Shown piece after piece: positions 51,233-64,000 of a stretch of 64,000 nucleotides of DNA (position 1 is its first letter; each line of letters starts with the position of its first letter). The notes below the pieces were generated by a model. The model was not told the DNA's origin. It was given only the letters and a program-made list of their open reading frames with translations, and ran no database searches. The position numbers were made by a program, and so were the translations under genes. Origin of the DNA: Viola odorata (Eukaryota > Streptophyta > Magnoliopsida > Malpighiales > Violaceae); the NCBI GenBank assembly GCA_963691705.1, contig OY829544.1, forward strand, positions 41,251,917 to 41,315,916, written 5' to 3'.

Positions 51233-54200
51233 TTAACTATCTGCGATGGTTTGATTATCAGATTCTTCATGTACACAAGAATCCTCAACGTACCTTGAAG
51301 TGAGAGCTGTTTCATGAGCAGAAGTTGCTTCAGGTGTATCTTTACTTTGATCAGACCCATCATGTACACCAGGATCCTCCGAGTACCTTGACGTGAGAGC
51401 TGGTTCATGCGCAGAAGTAGCTTTAGGTGTTTCTTCATTATCGGCACCATATTCAGAATCTGAGCTCTCATCCATATCCTTTCCCGGAGAGTCAAGTTGA
51501 ACACACTCAGCAACTTCACTATTGTAAATTTCTAGATCATGGATCATAATAGAACGTGCCAAGTTTTCTTTCTTAACAACATTCAAAACAAACCCGTTAG
51601 AGAACCTTTCATGCTGCAAAAGATCACCTTCAGAGACCAAAATGCTGGAACCACTTGTAGATGTCCTGCTGCTGGTATCCCTCGCATCAAATTCACTTCC
51701 CAAATTTCTATCTGATGTTGGGCTCTGATTTCTTGAATCCCTTCCTCCTGTCTGGACCCCTGGAGAGCAAGGATGAGCAATTGAACCTTTGGCAAAATCA
51801 ATATCAATTTCTAGATTCTGGACAAAGTCAATGAACTTATTTGCAGAAGTAGTTCTCATCAACGGCCCTCCAGATCTCGTCCAAGAACTTAAATCAGCAT
51901 TTTCAGACTCACTATCACTGCCATCATGTGTGTTGCGACTGATCCGCGAATTTCTATTAGAAGATGTTCCTCCTCCAGGCCCAGCAAGCAGTTCTTCATC
52001 AAGTGAGCCAGTTGAATTCTCTCGAGCAATGCAGTTCCAAGATGGAATTCTTTTTGAACCACTAAATCTCACGGTGCTGGTAGCTATGCCAGAATGGCCA
52101 TGAGAAGCAGCAGCAGCTCTCTCAGCACTCCTTTTGAGCCTACGCATGTGGTTGAGAATTGTGACACACTCGTCAAGAGCAAGCTCAATCCCACAGTTAG
52201 CTTTGATGGCTGAAAGCTTTTCCCATGTGCATCTTCGCCCTTGGTTTGCTGCCTTTTGAAGCTCTGAATGAGTTGGGTTTTGCAAAATTTTTGAGTACTG
52301 CATGGTCAACAAAATTGCAAAAGCTTTCCTTAGTTCACGTGAGACGAGGAATAAACAATCAGAAAATGAGCTGAAAGAAATGTCCATAGTCATGCCGAAT
52401 GCTCAAGAACTTTATACGCTTTACAACTCTAGAAAGCCAAGTCAATTGATTCACGGCATTGCTACAATTTACACTTTAAATTTTCCATTAAACTGAAGCA
52501 TAAAACCATTGATATGCATGTACCTGAGCAAGCGTGGCAGGCATAACGACAGTGACATCACCCTCCCACTCCTGAGCAAAAAGCTTCGCAAGTCCTCCTA
52601 AAGGAAAACCAAGTTCCAGTACTTGATGGCATCTGTGCTTCACCTCCATCTCAACGAGATGAGCAAGCTACAAGGTTGAATACCAAATGGATTATATATT
52701 TCATCAGATCAAATAACACAGAGACAAACCCAGAACGGGCAAATCACAAGTAAGTCTTGAGGCAAGGACTAAGCAGTAAGAATCAGATGCACTTCATGTA
52801 TCAATGATTGACCTCATAAATGACAAAGGATGCAACAGAAATATAGCCCATGTATCAATGATTTGTGATGCCAAATGCATTTTCGTAGTTTGGGGTTCTC
52901 CTTTTTTACTTTCTCCCCGCCCAAGATTGGAATGGAGTTAATCATGGTCCAGTGTAGCATCTGCTGTGATAGTTGCTTTTTTTTTACCATCTGAGAGGGA
53001 GTAATCAAACCTGATGTGAAAGTAACGGCTTTTTCAATCAATTCACCAGTTTAAAACCTAAAATCCAACATTTTTATCCTGCCTATTTCTTTAGTCTCTC
53101 TTCGAATATAAAATGAAAGCTCCTTACATCTCAACACGTCACGGATATATGAAAACCAACAGCAGTAATGGTAACAAGACTATTATGACTTTTAAGCATT
53201 GGAAAACCAGTTCCACCTGTGAAACACTTTCGAAGTGTGCTTGATGGGAAGACTCATCAAAGACATAAGAAACACTAATATAGGAAATAGTTTTAGTTAG
53301 TTATTTCCTATAATTAGCAGAGACAATTTTAACATACAGAACGTTGTTAAACCTTACTTGCTGGAAGACACACCATACTTCTGGAATTTTTACTTTAGAA
53401 AGTCACTCATTTGCTATGAAGGCATTTCTTATAGGTTCAAGAATGTTTCTTATCTATGACGGTGTCATTGCAATCATCCGTTATCTCCTTTACCTATTTC
53501 ACTATGCTGTTCTCATCTCTCACCCTCTCCTATAGCCCATCAAGAAAAGACTAAAGGCAATTCATTTAACATGACAGCAACGAAAACGTAGAAAATAACA
53601 GACTTGCTAAATAATGAGGGCCACAAAAAGCAAGCTTGAAGAATTTGGACAAACCTTTGCAGCGAAGTTACCCCCATAAGCCCTCACCACATCCTTCAGC
53701 CTTAACAATGGTGAAATATGAGGGTTTGCCTGACTCACAATAAAGTGATTGACATTGAATAGTTCCTTCAATTGCATCATTGGTAAATCGATCTCCAAGC
53801 TACCATCTCTCCACCGACGCCCAGAGGAGCCTGAATCCTCTTCAGGATCCAGATTAAAGGGTGGATGATATGGACGAAGTTCTCCACTCCTGTCTTTAGC
53901 CATTAGCTCCTGGGCTTCAAAAAGGCCAGGAAAGGCGCAAGAAGCACTTACTGCACTCCATATAACCACGTGAGGTGAAGTCAGGTAGTTAAGGCATCTA
54001 GGGGGCTCATGTTTCCTAGGCGAGCAAACTGTAATTGCAAGAATTCGACCAGTCATATCATATGCCTCCTGAAATGTAAGATTACTTGTGAGATGTCTTA
54101 GCATCCATTGCAGCTGTCGAATTTCATGAAGAGCCCCTTGCCTCATGATCCTCTTCACGACCGTAAAAATCCCACCCATCTGATCAAAAAATTGCAATGA

Positions 54201-55073
54201 GTGCCAAGAATCCTCAAAGAAACTTTGCAGCTCTGGCCACGACCTAGTTGCAACTACAGAACACACAATGGATCCCACACTGGAACCAGCAATTATACGA
54301 GGCAAAAGCTTATGGTCAACCAGTGTTTTAACCACACCAATATGGAAGGATCCAAGGGAAGCACCTCCACTCAAAAGCAAAGCTGTTCTTCCAAAAGCAT
54401 GCCTAGTTTCATGCATGAAAGAAAGCTTCTCTTCTAGAGAAAGCTCCTCTGAATCTGAATCACAAACCATGCGCAACTGTGTTGACACCTCATCAATATA
54501 CTCTTTTATAAGCCTGGGCACTTGAAGCTTACCCTTGTGAAGCTCTGGGTTACACATATTACCAAGATTCCTAATAAGATCAGCTCTCATGCAAAAGATT
54601 ATATCTCTGAGAGATGCCTCTTGGCGGCGATGACGAAGCTCTTGAATCTTGTTCCTCACTAGTTCTTCATCATATAGATCTGATTCATTCAACTTTGGAG
54701 TCTCCTTATCAAGCATCTTAGCAGCATGAGCCCACTCCTCATATGTCACTGCTGTTCTCATCATGTTCCTCCAAAATTTCCTTCGATATGCCATCTCAGC
54801 TTTCACTTTGACATTCGTATACCGTTTTAGCATAAAAGCTATAATTGTAACCATGGCCAATATCCCTTGCGGGTTCCTTGGATGCAACCACGACAGCATG
54901 GGTGCCAGCATGTCACACACTCTATAAATAAAATACAACAATACATGGTAGATTTGATGCCTTAAATGTGACATAGACTTGCAGAATAGGACTCTGAGAG
55001 CAATGCTCCTACCAATGATTGATGAAGGTCCAATTGGAAAAGGATCAACATTGGCCTCATTACTTATATCCAT
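51233..55073 (-). CDS. SDP1: Triacylglycerol lipase SDP1 (patatin type)
   Basis: SUGAR-DEPENDENT1 starts breakdown of seed and leaf storage oil at lipid-droplet and peroxisome contacts. Exons are 53655-55073, 52524-52667 and 51233-52297, with phase-0 junctions AAK|LAHLVE and LAQ|YSKILQ; total 875 residues, close to the about 825 of the Arabidopsis protein. The plant SDP1 N-terminus with a hydrophobic stretch (about 42-83) precedes the patatin domain. That domain has the oxyanion motif GGASLG (236-241), the nucleophile elbow GSSVG (Ser265) and the dyad DGS (Asp423). A conserved helical part ([21 protein letters not shown]) and a long Ser/Asp-rich tail follow. Two 31-residue repeats lie near the end (811-841 and 842-872). 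No break, so this is a working gene by sequence. Confidence 0.93.
51244..51430 (-). repeat. 93-bp in-frame tandem duplication in the SDP1 tail
   Basis: The codons for residues 811-841 and 842-872 repeat each other, both with TSAHE.ALTSRY.ED..VH. The two units have diverged at several positions, so the duplication is not brand new. Confidence 0.9.
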
Positions 55074-56036
55074 ATCTTAGCTAACTCCAGAAGCTGGACT
55101 TTACCTGGCTGATGAGCTCTCACAAAGCTCAATTACCTATAAATGGACAGCAATATTTTCTCAGAACAACAAATGCAAAGCAATAATAAAAGAAACTCCT
55201 TTAAATTTCATACAGCATGAGGATGTAAGAGGCAAGATTTGACAAAGAACATATCTATAGTATTCTGTAGTTCTCACTAGGCAATAAGAAAATGGCCAAT
55301 CAATGTGAATTCTTAATTTGGAAAAGAGTCAATCAATGTGAATTCCAAATCAAGAAAGTGAAACTCCTTTGCAAGGTATGAATAAGAGAAACAAAAAACT
55401 AGCCTCTTGGTCTTGCTCAGGCACTCCAAAGCAACGAGAAAGCCAACTCCAGGACGGGCTTTGAGTTCGAAACCCTAAAATTCTCAGCTACCACCAACAA
55501 AATTAGCCAAATGGGTCCTCAAGATAGGAGCTCAGAAACCTTTACAGACGTCAATCTCCAAGAAAACCAGAACAATGCAAGCATAAAACAAAAAAAAAGG
55601 GAACTAGGTCTCCAATTTCTACTCAGGAAATCGCAGAGGATTTTAAAGAAACCAGATTTAAGATTTAAGATTTAAGAAAGAAAACCCAGATAACATGAAT
55701 CCAGAAAGCAGATTTAAATAAAAAAAGAAGTGAACTTGGAATATAAAATAAGAGAAGAATTAGTAATGGGACACGTTGGGATTTGTGAAGGGGATAAAGA
55801 TATAGATATGCTGATTTGATCACGTAACTTTCTGAGTAAAAGCAAAGACGAGAAAGAGGAAAGAGATGGGTTGACAAGAATGGATAGGATTTAACATGAT
55901 GGTGACGTTGTTGTTCGGTGTAAATCAAAGGGAGGAGGTGACAGAAGAAGAATTGAAATGGACCGAATCCATCCGATATGTATTTTTTATGTTTTCTGAG
56001 AAATCATCCGATATGTATTGGCTTATTGGAACCGTT
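55074..56036 (-). promoter_or_regulatory. SDP1 5' UTR and promoter region
   Basis: Upstream of the SDP1 ATG on the minus strand, CAG|GTAAAG near 55105 may be the donor of an alternative or retained leader intron, and AG-ended pyrimidine tracts lie between 55140 and 55450. I cannot fix the transcription start. No other gene is seen here. Confidence 0.35.
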
Positions 56037-56757
56037 TTTATTATTAGCACCTCCGCAACTATCGAAAAATAAACACTTTAATTATTTTTTATTAACTATT
56101 TTTTTATTGTAAATAGACCCATTTATTAAATTTTTCATCTAAAATCTTAATATATTTACTTTAACCATATTTTTTGTTATTTTTTATTTTAAAAAAATTA
56201 GACAAACAGAAAAACAATTTTTTTAAAATTAAAAAAATCAGAAAAAATAAAAAAAATCCATAATTAAAATTTAAAAGTGATAAATATATTAAAAAGTTAT
56301 AAAAAATTAAAAAATATTCAAAAAATGAAATTAATAGCGATGCATTTATTTTTTCCATTTTTCGATTTTTTCATCAAAAGTTACTACTTTTTGTAATTTT
56401 AATTCATCTTTTATAAATCTTTAGAAAATTATATATTTTTTATTTTTTTATGAATTTTCTTTTGTTCTTTTCGATTTTTATTTTTTAGCAAAATAGTTAT
56501 GTTCATATATACTTAACAATCATTAAGTTAAAAATAATTTTTTAAATTTTATTTTGGAGTGTGATTTTTGTGGTGGATTAAAAAAATAAAAAATAAATGG
56601 TCAAACCAAATATGTTAGGGTTTTGGATGGAAAAATTAAGAAAGGGGTCTGTTTAAAAAAAAAAAAATAATTAGGGGAGTTAAATCCAACAAAAACTTAT
56701 TAAGGGGTTTATTTGCCAAATGATAATAATTGAGGGAGTGGTGGTGTTAATGACATT
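56037..56757. mobile_element. AT-rich element with long terminal inverted repeats
   Basis: The left end (ATTATTAGCACCTCC...AAATAAACAC) is an imperfect inverted copy of the right end (GTCATTAACACCACCACTCCC...AAATAAACCCC on the other strand), over about 100 bp. The interior is nearly all A/T. A related terminal sequence occurs at about 33733. I could not find a clean target duplication. Probably a non-autonomous MULE. Confidence 0.5.
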
Positions 56758-57794
56758 TTTTTTTATAATTACATTTAAGAGAAAAAGGTAAAATTCACTT
56801 ATGGATTTGTACCATATGTCAAGATAAGTCCCTACATTTATAATTAAATCAAATAAGTCACTGTATTTATCCACTTGATCTACATTAACTACTCTCTTCT
56901 AAAAATAGTTATACACTAAAAAAAAATTACCCCTTCCAACAAAGATACATAGGGATTAATGGTGGAAATAGAAGGCGATATGAGACTGCTAATCGTGAGA
57001 ATTGTCAGAACAAAGGTAGTTATGGGAAGGCTAGCCGTGCTGAGAATAAGGCAAGGACATAGAAGGGAATGGTTTGGGTGTGGAAAGGAGAGATCGGTGA
57101 TGGTGGTTCGATAAGAAACTGTGGAACTCCTTGTAGCTCGTTGAAAGGTTTAGACTGATTTTATTGGTAAATAATAGTATTATATTTTATTAATTTTCTA
57201 TTATATGCCTGTTGTTCTTTTGTTTTGTCTGATGTTTTCTTTTTTAATATAGTATACTGCAACATATGTTCTGTTTGTTGAAGAATGTCATGTTTACTAT
57301 CACTTCTAGATGAATTGTTCAAGAAATTAATGCAAATACACCAAATAAAGATAGAAAGATTGCAGGGAACACTAAATAAATCAAAGAAATCTTTAATTGA
57401 TGCCAATAAGTGGCCAAAAAAATGTAAACTTTGTTCATTCATTTGAATCAACTGTGAAAATCTACTGTCATTACGCATTCTACATAAAAAAAAACTATTG
57501 AGTTTGAACAATGTTTGATCAAACTTTTTACTGTTTTGTTCACTCATAGCAGTTGCTTTGTTAAAAACTTCTGCTTTGTTCATCACAGACACTTGATTGA
57601 GACCATCCATGGCAATACTAGCAGACTCAAGTAGAAGTTGCTTTGTTGCGTCTGCCTAACTCTGCTGCAGAGAAGATACAATCAACTTTCACATCAAACA
57701 GGAAATTAAACCGTGTCCAATCAAAGGCTATAAAGATGTGTTACCTAATCACATGATGACACATATTTTTTAAAATTGAACATGTTATTTCATA

Positions 57795-57921
57795 CTCCCT
57801 CCGGTCCGAATTGTATAACGTTTTGGGTTTTACTTTTACTGTTCATTGTACTTGTATTTTTAGTGTTAAATCTACTGAATATTGGGATGCGAGGAAGTCA
57901 TATAATTCGGACCAGAGGGAG
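57795..57921. mobile_element. Stowaway-type MITE (127 bp), copy 2
   Basis: The ends are CTCCCTCCGGTCCGAATT and the inverted AATTCGGACCAGAGGGAG, with TA on both sides (57793-57794 and 57922-57923). Same length and same central blocks as 22195-22321, in the opposite orientation. Confidence 0.92.
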
Positions 57922-58741
57922 TAGTTGAATGTCTTCATGTGATGCTCGATCATGTTGTGATAATGAAGTGACAAACAAGTCCCAAGATGACATTTCTGAT
58001 TGAGACGGAACAATCACATTAGATGTGTGACCAATTTTAGAATATATAGGAACATTCTTGAATGCCTTAGACTTTGACATTGGCAACTTGTTAGAATACC
58101 CAGGAACTTCTTTAACGTTTGATTGCTTTACATTACTAGCAAAGGATCCTGAAGCTACACTATTTTCAACTCGTTGTGGATAAGAACATTTAGAATGCCC
58201 AACAATGTTACAATGATCGCAATGTCGATCTTGTTTAACTTCTAATGGCGGGCCTTTACTACCTTTTTTTTCGCAATAATAGGGTCCTTGATGCTTGTGG
58301 CTTCATTTGTATTACTTGTGGCTGCCTTATGTGTTTCTTCTTGTTCTTTTGAAGCACTTTTAATAGAAGTGGTGAGCTTTTTAATTTCAGTTTTTGCCAA
58401 AACAGAACCTTCTGGTGTCTTTGAAGCAGTGTAGCATAATTGATCACACAAGGTGCTTAAATAACCGTATCTGATTGTAGGATCAATCTTTGCACTATGT
58501 GATTTGAAATTCTGCAACTCACCATGCAATTTTACTTCCATATTCCATCGCCTCAAAATGCAACTTGGAGGTATTGTCTTCAATTTTAGTGTTTTCATCA
58601 CAAAAACATATGATGACAAGGAATACCACCAGATTCAAACAATTTGCATGACCAAGTTGTAGGAACAATCGTTGTGGTAGTGCACCATCTTGTGAGAATT
58701 GTGATTGTTATAACTTGACAAAGTAAAGGTGTAATACCCAT

Positions 58742-59717
58742 TGATACGATCACGGGTCATATGAGGAACGATCCGGATGGGATTGTTGGAGTAATAGGAC
58801 CTAGCTTTGAGTTTCATACACAAAATAATACTAAATTGGGGAAAGGTATAGGAACAAGCGGAATGACAGGCGCAGCGGAATGGAAAGAAAGCGAAACAAA
58901 GAAGATGAAGAGATGTTACCGGAGGACGAAAAAAGGATAGAGGCTTGAACACAGCAAGGATGATCGAAACAAACTTGATTCTTGATATTACTCGGATCAA
59001 TAACGAGTGAACAGTACTCAGATTACAAGTGGATTTCCCAAAGAAAACTTAGTGAGGAGTATTCTCAACTCAAACAAGCTATCCCAAGGAAATAAGAGTC
59101 TAGGGTGAAAATGGGAGGAGTAATCTCACTCAACAAATTCTCACTCAAGCTAAACTAAAACTAATGAAATGTTTTAAGTCTAGTATTTATACATACAGAG
59201 GACGAAATAAACTAAATGGGCTTCAAACCCCTGACCGTAGCTTTATGGGCCGATGAGGCCCATATTGGTATTTCAAAATGGAGTTCCAGAGGACTTTTCT
59301 CTTCCGATAATTGTCACGCTTTATGGAAGCTTTCCTAGAGGCCTGTCGAGTGGTTGCTGACAGGGCTTAGTGTTAACGCGCTTTCGTCAGTTAGTATGAT
59401 ACCGGCTCTGGCCTGATTTCATGTTGTCGGTGAGATTTGGGATGCTTTCGTCAGTCGGAATGTTGTCGAACACCGTTTGCTTCCATGTTCCCGATAGTTC
59501 ATGTTCCAGGTAATGAGCAATGGTTGTCAATGTTCTTTCTCTAGTTGTATGCATAGGCTCCCTCATTTCTATTTCAAGCCAAAGTGTTAGCTTCTTGGCT
59601 TGATTTCTGGTTATCGACCTGTGACATATCGGGGCCTCGTCGTTGGATACATGCTGGTTGTTGGCTCGGCCGCTGGTGGATGTTTCGGAAGTGACGTCCT
59701 CGGCCATGATCATATCA
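58742..59717 (-). mobile_element. Solo LTR, family B (976 bp)
   Basis: Ends TGATACGATC...GATCATATCA with a perfect 5-bp duplication, CCCAT (58737-58741 and 59718-59722). A TATAAATA near 59190 on the minus strand suggests orientation. Related to the LTR at 28049-29202. It interrupts the FAR1-type relic. Confidence 0.85.
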
Positions 59718-60439
59718 CCCATTGTTATCAACCTTACCATCAATGCTATAAAAAAAAACTCCTTCATGATCTTAGCTCAAACCATAAAAAAAAAATCTCG
59801 TGTGAATACGTCCACTGCATTTTGCTCGATGTTGTTAAGATGTGTACTTAATATCGGTTTTGTGTGAAAAGTCTCGAAATCAAGTTGCTTCTCCTTATTC
59901 CACAATCTAGAAAAGCCTCTATCAAATTGTCTTACAAACTCAACCAATTTAAGTCTACTTTGCAAAAAATGATTTAAATACGCATGCATCCCCTCACATC
60001 GTTGTGTGCTTCATATGCCAACTAAAAAAAATCCAACAAAGAATGCTTCAGCCAATCTATCATGATCATCATATATAGAAGACACCCATTCATTCGTTTG
60101 AAATCCAAGATTTGTAACTCTTTTCTTCCAAAGTTCTTCAATCTCATTGGTATCTTTTATTGACTTCAGGCACTTGCCGAAAAAAGGATGAAATCTACTG
60201 TCATGGATGTTTGACTGTGCATTCCTTTCAAGATGCCAGCAACATAGCCGGTGGAATGCTTGTGGCATAACTTTTTTTTATTGCTTCTCGCATAGATTTG
60301 TCTCCATCTATTATCACAGCAGTAGGCATTTTCCCGTTCATAGCTTCAAGAAGTATTTCTAGCACCCACACATAAGTATACATTTACTCATTGGGAATTA
60401 GAGCACAAGTAAAAACAACAGTACACCTGTGGTGGTTAG

Positions 60440-61834
60440 TGATACGATCCTAGGATCGCATCAAGCCTTAGAGCGCATCTACGCCAAGAGACAAGTAGCC
60501 ATGGAACTAAAGTACGCAAAAGTGCACGCTATGAGAGCCTTGGAGAGCCAAGTAAGGCTAGCAAGAGCCCATAGGTCATAGTTAAAGGTCAGCGCACGAG
60601 GGAGACGCGCGCTAGGACAGCCAATGCGCGAGGCGCATGCGCGAGGCGCATGCGCATGAGGATGCAATAGAGTCAGCCCGAGCCAAGGTGATGAAGATCA
60701 ACTCCGAATTGACTTCTGGACAAAATACAAGACCCTTCTGTGTGTTAGGAAGGACGAGGCCAAATTTCAAGTCAATCGGATGTGGGGATCAAAAGTTGGC
60801 CTGAGTCAACTTTTAGTCAAGCGCTAGGCGAGCGCACAAATACATAGACGGACTGACTTCAAGCCAAAACGCAAACCACTCAAGCGTTTGGAGTAATTCC
60901 AATTGCAATATGATTCTAAGTCCAGAGGCTAGTTCGTGTCAATATTTGAGCTGGAACGTACGAGCGAATTAGAAGATGGCTCAATTAGAGTTTGCATCGG
61001 GCAAGGAAACTAGGAGTCAAGGTGCGGCTTGACTAAGTGAGCGATTTGAAGCTTAGTCAAGATTCGATTAAAGAGGAGAAGATTCCAGAAGTTAGATAGA
61101 GTTAATAATGTATTTATTTTATTTAATTAATTAAGTTAGAGTTAAGATAGAATTAGGAGTTCTAGTCTTAGTGAAAGTCAAACTTGTAAGTTTACTAGTT
61201 TTGTAACACTTGTACTTTTTGCGCCTATTTAAAGGCAGCGTTTGTTAATAATAAATCAGCAAGAGTTCCCACAAATTCCATATACCAAATAATTCGTTTC
61301 CTTTCATCTACCTTCTTGTTCTCTTGGTCCAGCGGAGCAAGCCGCTTATCTTGTGTAACTTAACCATGGCATTATAGGGATAACGTGTGGCTCGCATGAC
61401 ATTTACGGAGATAAGCGTAGGAGGTGCGTGACGGTTACCGAGTGTGGCATTTACGGAGATAAGTGTGGAAGGGTGCAAGGGATCGTATTGGCGTGTCACT
61501 GGGCTGATCGTTAATTGCTAGCATTCACGGGGTTGAGTGTTGGTTTGCTTGCGTTCACGGGGCTGAGCGTTAAGTGTACGGGTGGCTATGGGGATAGGCG
61601 TGCATATGCGGGCGGCTACAGGGCTAGGCGTTCGTGGAGATTATGGTTTGGCTCAAACGGAGATTTGCCAACCATTAACCTCAACCAACCTGAAGGTGGA
61701 TTCCTTCAACCTATCTATCAAAGACCGAGTGTAAGGTGGGATCTTACAGATTATTTCGCGTCCCGAACCTATAGAAGAACTAGATCGGTATTGAGTGACC
61801 TCGGGTTCTAACCTAGCACCTAAGGATCGCATCA
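60440..61834 (+). mobile_element. Solo LTR, family C (1395 bp)
   Basis: Starts TGATACGATCCTAGGATCG and ends GGATCGCATCA, with a perfect 5-bp duplication, GTTAG (60435-60439 and 61835-61839). CTATTTAAAGG near 61226 is a TATA candidate and AATAATAAA near 61248 a poly(A)-type signal. GC-rich blocks (GCGCGAGGCGCATGCGC, about 60625-60655) and a degenerate repeat at 61390-61635 stand out. Confidence 0.87.
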
Positions 61835-62450
61835 GTTAGTGCCGACGAGTACTACGAATGACATTTTATAAGCATTGGTCTTATATGTGGTGTCAAAAAC
61901 CAGTACATCATTTTCTGTTTTCTCTTTCTAAGTGTTTAGCTGCTCAAAAACCTTCCCGACAACATATCCATTTTCAATATAAACATACACCATCTTGAAA
62001 ATTTATGTTACGAATACGTATACCAAATCCCATTGCCTTCGCATAAGTAGCATAATTTTTTTTCGCACGTGAACGTCGATGAATCTGATCATAAGCGAGA
62101 CCTTGCTCGACGGTCAATGAAGATAGGGTTGAAATCACGCATTTTGTGCCAACATATATGTCATTAAAGGTGTTGCTCCCAAAAAAAAATTTCGGGAAAA
62201 ATTTAGGAGATGGAGTATAGTAGTGGCTTTCACAAGGAATTACTCTTCTCCATAATTTATGACTTTGGTATTTTTTACCAAAAGAATAAGAAGAAATTGC
62301 ACGGATTGAAGCAACAACTAGAAGTAGATTTGCATATCGTAGAAATAGCTTTTGTTTTGGAGGTGACAATAATAGTTGATTTGCAGGTCTTTTGTTAAAC
62401 ATTTTTTTTAAGGTCAATTGACTCAATTCAGAATAACAAATTTTAATCAA

Positions 62451-64000
62451 ATTTAAGAGTTATTTATGAAGAGGACTTTTTGTACCCAAAAAAAAAAGTA
62501 GAGGATTTTTATATTAATTTTGCTGTGAAAAAATGTTTTAACTGTAGCTTTTTTTGAATTATTTTTTATTAGGAACATAAAGTGGAAATTGAATAGTTAA
62601 ATTTTTTTTTTGATATTTTTAGAAATTTAAACTTATCTGGATTTTCTTTCAAAATATTATTCCTTTTTTGGATCTTTTTTTGCATATTTTTGCGAATTTT
62701 TTGAAATTATGAAATTAAATTTTTTGATTTTTTAAGTCATTTTTGGAGTTTTTTAAAGAAATTTTAAATATATTTTAATTTTTTTCTGAATTTTTTTTCC
62801 TATTTGTTGATTTTATGGAATTTCTTTTTTTAGCTTTTTTTATATATTTGGAGGTATTTTTTTTTATTTTGGTAAAATTGTGCATAAAAAAATTACAAGA
62901 CCATTTTAAGAAAAATAAACAGATTATGGACCAAATAACTAACTAATGGCGGTCAAATAACACTATTTGTCAAACTTAACTGGAAAATTGGATGCTTACG
63001 TGCCATTTGAGCTACCGAAGAAAAGTTGGGAGCAAAAGGGGCAACTGTGCAAAAAGTTGGGTACTATTTTGGTATTATGCAAAAATTGGGGGAAAATCTG
63101 ATATTACCCTATAAAATTGGGTATCAAACTGATTTTTGTCCTCTCTCTTTTTGTAACAGCTACATTGTCCTCTATGCTTTATGTCAACGGCAAAAAAACT
63201 CCTAAATTTTCAAATTTTTGATTTATTTTTTAGGAGCAATGGAACTCTTCCTTTTAAATTTGTGGAATGTCTGTTTGGGGCCTCTCTGTCTTCCACACAA
63301 TTCCTTGTTTAATTCACTTTAATTAGAAATAGAAATTAGATGAGATTTGAGATATGTTTTGGTTGATAGACCTTGCTACCACTCTCTATTAGATCGCGCT
63401 CCATCTTGTCAACAGACGGTAACTCTGACGGATTTGGATGGAAGGGTTAAATTAATATTTGGTAATATAGAGGATAAAGTATCTATATAGAACATAATTA
63501 TGGAGTTAAAAAAACAACATTGTATAATAATTAATAGGACTATTGCACCTGCAAGTCACGTAATCTGATCACATGTATCAACGAAAGACAGTAAGAATGA
63601 AAACTTCTTCCAGTTTAATTTCACAATTGAAAAAATATGATTTCAACAATCCATCAAAATTTTATTTTACGAACTAAAAAAGCAATTTATGACCAAAAAA
63701 ATAATTTTATTAAACCGAAAAGAATTGATTGATTAGACCGACCTGAACTGATTTTATGAGATATCCAGTCAAAAAAATCCCCAAATAAATTACACCAAAA
63801 GATTAACACCCCGAACTCAATCAAAAAATTAAATACCCAAATAAAAAATATAAATGAATCTGGTACCCGCCCATTAACAACCCTAATACAAAGATAAAAT
63901 TATACACCGCAAAAATAGAAAGGCAAAGTAAACAATTAGAGGCTCTAAGGTAATCATACTTTGCCAAATAAATTTGCCCTTACTAATTATCACTAATGGC
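62451..64000. other. AT-rich sequence, no gene seen
   Basis: Long T- and A-runs with no ORF of interest on either strand. The first part is probably the 5' flank of the FAR1-type element. I could not find its terminal repeat. Confidence 0.5.

Larger units (their letters stand above)
58135..62450 (-). pseudogene. FAR1-type MULE transposase relic, split by two solo LTRs
   Basis: Read from high to low: a FAR1-like DNA-binding remnant (62060-62000, TYAKAMGFGIRIRN); the first catalytic block FDTTYKTN (about 61895); the solo LTR 60440-61834; the second catalytic block VIIDGD (about 60315); HRLCCWHLERNAQ (about 60240); the solo LTR 58742-59717; a SWIM-like CKLFESGGIPCHH (about 58640); PPSCILRRW (about 58550); and a knuckle CDHCNIVGHSKCSY (about 58220) with Tyr at the last zinc position. 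An extra A in an A-run near 60273 shifts the frame. Domesticated FAR1/FHY3 genes share this architecture, but this copy is broken. Confidence 0.8.

Overview
The window is nuclear DNA of a flowering plant, most likely a eudicot. It is AT-rich, its genes carry GT-AG introns, and it encodes plant-type proteins such as an SDP1 triacylglycerol lipase and a plant CML calcium sensor. Transposon remnants fill the space between genes. I cannot name the species from the sequence alone.

Gene islands. (a) Positions 1-11874 hold a tandem segmental duplication of a head-to-head gene pair. On the minus strand is NRPB12, the 51-aa zinc-ribbon subunit of nuclear RNA polymerases. On the plus strand is a LOG/TIGR00730-type protein of 301 aa. 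Each copy has gained one transposon that the other lacks, so each copy shows the other's empty insertion site. (b) 11916-14299 (minus) is an intronless CDC48/p97 AAA-ATPase copy with one frameshift in the D1 domain. (c) 30323-31003 (minus) is a CML35/36-like four-EF-hand protein. (d) 51233-55073 (minus) is a complete three-exon SDP1-type patatin lipase with a duplicated 31-residue block in its tail.

Transposon layers. 17190-20950 is a decayed mariner-like (Vulmar/Stowaway-parent type) transposase, split by a hAT-like element (8-bp TSD) and a 1.4-kb solo LTR (5-bp TSD). 26107-29202 is a truncated Ty3/gypsy element with LTR, primer-binding site and gag. 32126-33061 is a non-autonomous hAT element with a perfect 8-bp TSD. 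34990-48900 (minus) is a decayed polyprotein with zinc knuckle, protease, RT and RNase H and no recognisable integrase, so it is probably an endogenous pararetrovirus. It is broken by a solo LTR and by a 6.9-kb MULE (39129-46019, 9-bp TSD). That MULE carries a MuDR-type transposase on the plus strand and two separate minus-strand ORFs, one encoding a GRF zinc-finger protein with a membrane tail. About 58135-62450 is a FAR1-type transposase relic split by two solo LTRs with 5-bp TSDs. Several small TA-flanked MITEs are also present.

The most promising item for novelty is the two-strand gene layout of the 6.9-kb MULE. After that come an apparent GT...AC intron shared by both NRPB12 copies, and the paired filled and empty insertion sites in the duplication.
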